Positions 32,680 through 36,493 of a stretch of DNA of 36,493 bases are shown here, piece after piece. The notes below the pieces were generated by a model. That model saw only the letters and a program-made list of their open reading frames with translations. It made no database searches and was not told the DNA's origin. The first letter of the stretch is position 1. Each line of letters opens with the position of its first letter. Made by a program: the position numbers and the translations under genes. Source of the DNA: Alistipes sp. (GTDB lineage Bacteria > Bacteroidota > Bacteroidia > Bacteroidales > Rikenellaceae); contig JAIEHQ010000052.1 of the NCBI GenBank assembly GCA_029065825.1, positions 1 to 36,493 of the forward strand, written 5' to 3'.

Positions 32680-34061
32680 AACGACTTGCAATCCTCATAT
32701 CGCTGGCGGCGATCGGCTGGCTGGCCGCCTGCTCGCCCGTACGCCGCTGCCAGGCTCCCGACGTGGCGCTTCCCGAGCGGATCGCCGCCGGAGCGGCGAC
32801 CGACTCGCTGACCATCGCCGACATGGAGTGGTGGCGCTTCTACGGCGATGCGCACCTGTGCCGCATCATCGAGCGGACACTGGCAAACAACCGCGACATG
32901 CTGGCCGCCGCCGCGCGCGTCGAACAGATGCGCCAGCTCTACCGGATCGACAAGGCCGAGCGGCTGCCGAACCTTACCGCTTCGGGCTACGGCGACTACG
33001 AAACCAACGATTACGCCGGAGAGTCTCCGTCACGCGATCCCGAGTTCGGCGCGAAAGTGTCGCTGGCCTGGGAACTCGACCTGTGGGGCAACCTCCGCTG
33101 GGCCAAGCGCCGGAGCGGTGCCCGCTACGAGGCTTCGATCGAGGAGGAGCGGGCCATGCGGATGACCCTCGTGGCGGAGGTGGCCGCGGCCTATTTCCGG
33201 CTGGTGGCGCTCGACAACGAACTCTCCATCGTCCGGCGGACGCTCGCCACCCGCAACGAGGGGGTCGAGCAGGCACGGCTCCGCTTCGAGGGGGGCCTGA
33301 CCTCCGAGACGGTCTATCAGCAGGCCCAGGTGGAGTACGCCTCGACGGCGACCCTCATCCCCGACCTCGAACGGCGCATCGAGACCACCGAGAACGCCAT
33401 CGCCCTGCTGATGGGCGAAACGCCCGATCTCCGGATCGAGCGCCACCGCATGGAGATCGACGAGCTGCTGCCCGACTCGCTCCCCGTCGGAGTGCCGTCG
33501 GGACTGCTCCAGCGCCGCCCCGACGTGCGGGCCTCCGAACAGCAGCTGCGCGCGGCGATGGCCTCCGTCGGCATCGCCTACGCCGACCGCTTCCCCCGGC
33601 TGAGCTTCAACCTGACGGGCGGTCTGGAGAACGACGACCTGAGCGGCTTCTTCCGTTCGCCCTTCTCGTACGTCGTCGGACGGCTGGCCAGCCCCGTCTT
33701 CGGATTCGGCCACAAGCAGGCCCGCTACCGCGCCGCACTGGCCGCCTACGACGAGGCACGCTACGGCTACGAACAGAAGGTGCTGGAGGTGCTCCGCGAG
33801 GCCAACGACGCGGTCATCACCTACCGCAACCTCCGCAAGACGGCCACCCTCAAGGCCACGCTGCGCGATGCCGCCCGCAAGTACGTCGAACTGGCCTACC
33901 TCCAATACCGGAACGGAGCGATCAACTACATTGACGTGCTGGATGCCCAGCGCCGCTACTTCGACGCACAGATCGGACTGAGCAACGCCGTGCGGGACGA
34001 ACACCTGGCCCTGGTGCAGCTCTACAAGGCCCTGGGCGGCGGCTGGCAGCTCGGCGACTGA
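32676..34061 (+). CDS. RND efflux outer-membrane factor (TolC/NodT-like lipoprotein)
   Basis: A 461-residue lipoprotein: signal peptide with LAACSP, lipidation at Cys19. Two related helical repeats follow (LANNRDMLAAAARVEQMRQLYRIDKAERLPNLTASG and LQRRPDVRASEQQLRAAMASVGIAYADRFPRLSF), the usual plan of NodT-type outer-membrane factors, with the VLDAQRRYFDAQIGLSNAV end. The track frame extends upstream into the pump gene; the true start is the ATG at 32676, overlapping the pump stop (ATGA). It completes the tripartite efflux system by forming the outer-membrane channel. Confidence 0.94.
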   Translation: MKRLAILISLAAIGWLAACSPVRRCQAPDVALPERIAAGAATDSLTIADMEWWRFYGDAHLCRIIERTLANNRDMLAAAARVEQMRQLYRIDKAERLPNLTASGYGDYETNDYAGESPSRDPEFGAKVSLAWELDLWGNLRWAKRRSGARYEASIEEERAMRMTLVAEVAAAYFRLVALDNELSIVRRTLATRNEGVEQARLRFEGGLTSETVYQQAQVEYASTATLIPDLERRIETTENAIALLMGETPDLRIERHRMEIDELLPDSLPVGVPSGLLQRRPDVRASEQQLRAAMASVGIAYADRFPRLSFNLTGGLENDDLSGFFRSPFSYVVGRLASPVFGFGHKQARYRAALAAYDEARYGYEQKVLEVLREANDAVITYRNLRKTATLKATLRDAARKYVELAYLQYRNGAINYIDVLDAQRRYFDAQIGLSNAVRDEHLALVQLYKALGGGWQLGD

Positions 34062-34086
34062 CGGACCGCAACGGCCCTCCCTACAA

Positions 34087-34121
34087 CGACACCGCCCCGC
34101 TTGCACAGCGGGGCGGTGTCG
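34087..34121. terminator. 15-bp perfect hairpin between convergent genes
   Basis: CGACACCGCCCCGCT and AGCGGGGCGGTGTCG form a perfect 15-bp stem with a 5-nt loop, 25 bp after the outer-membrane factor stop and 24 bp before the MmcQ stop. No U run follows in either direction, so it may act as a U-less bidirectional terminator or protect the 3' ends. Confidence 0.6.
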
Positions 34122-34145
34122 CATACCGACGGCGGCAGCGGCGTA

Positions 34146-34523
34146 CTAAGCGCCGTCCCGCCGCTTTCGGAGGCGGGGCGGCCGGGCATATTGCGCCTTC
34201 ACCAGATCATAGGCGCGGGCAACCAGCGCGCAGACGGTCTCGTCCGCAACGTCGCCTCCGAAGCGGATGCGGATCCAATACCGGAGGCTGCGGTTCAGCG
34301 GCCGGTCCCAGGAGACGTACCGCGCCTGAAGCTCCGCAATCCCGTCGGGCGACGACTTGACATCGACAAACGTGAAGTCGTCGATATCGACGAAGCAGAA
34401 CATGTGTCCCGAGACGTAAAACGCCAGCACCGAGTCGTAGCGGGCCGCAAACCTGCCGAACGGCATCTTCTCGGAGACACCCTCCAAAGCGAGGCAATAA
34501 CTTCTGAATCGCTCCAAATCCAT
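34146..34523 (-). CDS. MmcQ/YjbR-family protein
   Basis: A 125-residue protein of the MmcQ/YjbR (double-wing) family. Signs are RFRSYCLALEGVSEKMPFG near the start (the usual AxxxPxxxExxPFG type), MFCFVDIDD, SPDGIAELQARY and RYWIRIRFGGDV leading to the C-terminal helix SYxLV-type ARAYDLVKAQ. The fold is DNA-binding-like but the family function is unsettled. The track start at 34613 lies across a terminator; the ATG at 34523 fits the family and follows a -7 box. Single gene. Confidence 0.88.
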   Translation of the reverse strand: MDLERFRSYCLALEGVSEKMPFGRFAARYDSVLAFYVSGHMFCFVDIDDFTFVDVKSSPDGIAELQARYVSWDRPLNRSLRYWIRIRFGGDVADETVCALVARAYDLVKAQYARPPRLRKRRDGA

Positions 34524-34546
34524 AACAATCCACCTTGAAACAGGGA

Positions 34547-34554
34547 CAAAACTA
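34547..34554 (-). promoter_or_regulatory. -7 box for the MmcQ-like gene
   Basis: The minus strand reads TAGTTTTG (TAnnTTTG), 23 bp before the ATG. No TTTG is seen at the -33 position, which falls within the rpsA terminator U tract. Confidence 0.5.
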
Positions 34555-34574
34555 AGAAAAATCCGCTCCCGGAA

Positions 34575-34610
34575 GAAAAACCGCCCCGACCTGCTGAGGT
34601 CGGGGCGGTT
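34575..34610 (-). terminator. Intrinsic terminator of rpsA
   Basis: On the minus strand AACCGCCCCGACCT pairs perfectly with AGGTCGGGGCGGTT (14 bp, 4-nt loop), followed by a T run overlapping 34580-34576. It starts 21 bp after the rpsA stop and is the strongest terminator in the window. Confidence 0.85.
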
Positions 34611-34631
34611 CACACATGGTCGTCGGAACGA

Positions 34632-36437
34632 CTACTTCTCCTCTTTTCTGGCAGCAGCCTCCAGAGCGTCCTTCAACTCGGCCAGACCGGCGATATCGCC
34701 CAGCGTGGTCTTCTCGACCGAAGCGTTGATCTTCTTCACGGACGACTTCGTAGCCTCGGCAGCAGCCTTCTTCTCGGCAGCCTGCTCGGCGCGCTCGGCA
34801 CGTTTCGCCTCCTCGAATACACGGGTGTGCGACAGCGTGACGCGCTTGGTACCCTTCGAGAACTCGAGAATCTTGAAGGGCAGCTTCTCGCCCAGCGTGG
34901 CGGTCGTGCCGTCCTCCTTGGCGAGCTGACGCGTGGGAGCGAAGCCCTCGATGTTCTCGCCCAGCGATACGACAGCGCCCTTGTCGGTCATCTCGATGAT
35001 CGTACCCTCGTGGATCGAATCGAGGGGGAACTGGCTCTCGAACTCGTTCCAGGGGTTCTCCTCGAGCTGCTTGTGGCCGAGCGACAGACGGCGGTTGTCC
35101 TTATCGACCTCCAGCACGACTACCTCGATATCGGCACCAACCGACGTGAACTCGCCCGGATGCTTTACCTTCTTGGTCCAGCTCAGGTCGGAAATGTGGA
35201 TCAGACCGTCGATACCCTCCTCGATCTCGACGAATACGCCGAAGTTGGTGAAGTTACGCACCTTGGCGTGGCACTTCGAACCGACCGGATAGCGGGTCTC
35301 GATATCGGCCCAGGGATCGGGAGTGAGCTGCTTGATGCCCAGCGACATCTTGCGCTCGTTGCGGTCGAGCGTCAGGATAACGGCCTCGACTTCGTCGCCG
35401 ACCTTCATGAAATCCTGAGCCGAACGCAGGTGCTGGCTCCAGGACATCTCCGATACGTGGATCAGGCCCTCTACGCCCGGAGCGATCTCGACGAACGCAC
35501 CGTAGTCGGCCATCACGACGACCTTGCCCTTCACGTGGTCGCCCACCTTCAGCTCGGCATCCAGAGCCTCCCAGGGGTGCGGAGCGAGCTGCTTCAGACC
35601 CAGGGCGATGCGCTTCTTCGTATCGTCGAAGTCGAGGATCACGACGCGGATCTTCTCGTCCAGCGCAACGATCTCCTCGGGGTGGTTCACGCGGCCCCAC
35701 GAAAGGTCGGTAATGTGGATCAGACCGTCCACGCCGCCCAGATCGACGAATACGCCGTAGGAGGTAATGTTCTTCACGGTACCCTCCAGGATCTGGCCCT
35801 TCTCGAGTTTCGACATGATCACCTGCTTCTGCGCCTCGAGTTCGGCCTCGATGAGCGCCTTGTGCGATACGACGACGTTGCGGAACTCCTGGTTGATCTT
35901 CACGACCTTGAACTCCATCGTCTTATCTACATATACGTCGTAGTCGCGGATCGGCTTCACGTCGATCTGCGAACCCGGCAGGAAGGCCTCGATGCCGAAT
36001 ACATCGACGATCATACCGCCCTTGGTGCGGCACTTGATGTAACCCTTGATGATCTCGTCCTTCTCCAGCGCCTCGTTCACGCGGTCCCACGACTTGAGCT
36101 GGCGCGCCTTCTTGTGCGACAGAGCCAGCTGGCCGTTCTTATCCTCGGGGGACTCGACATAGACCTCGATCTTGTCGCCCACCTTCAGATCCGGATTGTA
36201 ACGGAACTCCGATACGGGGATGATACCCTCGCTCTTGTAGCCGATATTGACCACCACCTCGCGCTTGTTGATGCCGATAACCGTACCTTCGGTCACCTCG
36301 TTGGCGGCAATGTTGGACAGGGTCTTGTCGTAAGCCTCGCCGATCTGCTCTTTGGGCTGGTCGTAAACGCCCAGGTCGTTCTCGAATGCGTTCCAGTCGA
36401 AATTCTCGTTCGCAACCGTTTTGTTCATCTCTTCCAT
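34632..36437 (-). CDS. rpsA: 30S ribosomal protein S1
   Basis: A 601-residue protein with about six S1 RNA-binding repeats. Clear ones begin EGTVIGINKREVVVNIGYKSEG, EGTVKNITSYGVFVDLGGVDGLIHITDLSW, GKVVVMADYGAFVEIAPGVEGLIHVSEMSW, AKVRNFTNFGVFVEIEEGIDGLIHISDLSW and GTIIEMTDKGAVVSLGENIEGF. A Lys/Ala-rich C-terminal tail follows. S1 binds mRNA at the 30S subunit and, in Bacteroidetes with weak Shine-Dalgarno use, matters for initiation. The start may be ATG 36437 or the Met at 36428 (MNKTVANEN). The 56 bp upstream to the window edge are AT-rich with no clear TAnnTTTG box; the promoter may lie outside. Confidence 0.96.
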   Translation of the reverse strand: MEEMNKTVANENFDWNAFENDLGVYDQPKEQIGEAYDKTLSNIAANEVTEGTVIGINKREVVVNIGYKSEGIIPVSEFRYNPDLKVGDKIEVYVESPEDKNGQLALSHKKARQLKSWDRVNEALEKDEIIKGYIKCRTKGGMIVDVFGIEAFLPGSQIDVKPIRDYDVYVDKTMEFKVVKINQEFRNVVVSHKALIEAELEAQKQVIMSKLEKGQILEGTVKNITSYGVFVDLGGVDGLIHITDLSWGRVNHPEEIVALDEKIRVVILDFDDTKKRIALGLKQLAPHPWEALDAELKVGDHVKGKVVVMADYGAFVEIAPGVEGLIHVSEMSWSQHLRSAQDFMKVGDEVEAVILTLDRNERKMSLGIKQLTPDPWADIETRYPVGSKCHAKVRNFTNFGVFVEIEEGIDGLIHISDLSWTKKVKHPGEFTSVGADIEVVVLEVDKDNRRLSLGHKQLEENPWNEFESQFPLDSIHEGTIIEMTDKGAVVSLGENIEGFAPTRQLAKEDGTTATLGEKLPFKILEFSKGTKRVTLSHTRVFEEAKRAERAEQAAEKKAAAEATKSSVKKINASVEKTTLGDIAGLAELKDALEAAARKEEK

Positions 36438-36493
36438 TGTGGAAATTTTCTTTTTTGCGATACAATCGCTCGTTAAATAGTTAATAATAAAGC

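Overview
The window looks like a chromosomal segment of a GC-rich member of the Bacteroidales, most like Alistipes. Many intergenic regions carry the Bacteroidetes -7 box TAnnTTTG, often with TTTG about 20 bp upstream. The gene families are typical of that order (DUF4834, DUF4836, WbqC-like, SLBB-type export protein, UpxY-like antiterminator), as are codon use and the weak Shine-Dalgarno signals. The genus is inferred, not proven.

Left part (1-12511): a surface polysaccharide (capsule/EPS) locus built as two divergent operons around a 579-bp control region. The leftward operon starts with an unusual protein: a tyrosine-recombinase-like domain that has lost its catalytic residues, fused to a NusG/UpxY-type antiterminator. 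It continues with a Wzx-type flippase, a CapA-family protein, a DUF616 glycosyltransferase, an EpsG/Wzy-type polymerase and the start of a probable family 2 glycosyltransferase cut by the window edge. Base composition becomes AT-richer away from the fusion gene, as expected for a swapped capsule cassette. The rightward operon has the conserved machinery: WecA-like initiating transferase, SLBB export protein, Wzz-like chain-length protein and GalE. The control region holds a promoter in each direction, three TTTCCCG words spaced exactly 31 bp apart, a G8 tract, a dyad at the leftward start site and leader hairpins.

Middle part (12666-21486): on the minus strand, a CatA-like acetyltransferase, an AraC-type regulator, a two-gene ABC exporter with an FtsX-like permease, a DUF4836 lipoprotein and adenylosuccinate lyase. 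On the plus strand, DUF4834, MlaE-like permease and MlaF-like ATPase form a tight operon.

Right part (21638-36493): GAPDH, a YeiH-type transporter on the minus strand, IspG followed by an overlapping WbqC-like gene, a convergent GH2-family protein whose two catalytic glutamates are both replaced, a complete RND efflux operon (adaptor, pump, outer-membrane factor), a MmcQ/YjbR protein and ribosomal protein S1.

The most interesting items are the dead-recombinase/antiterminator fusion with its control region and the GH2 pseudo-glycosidase. No tRNA, rRNA, CRISPR array or insertion sequence was seen.
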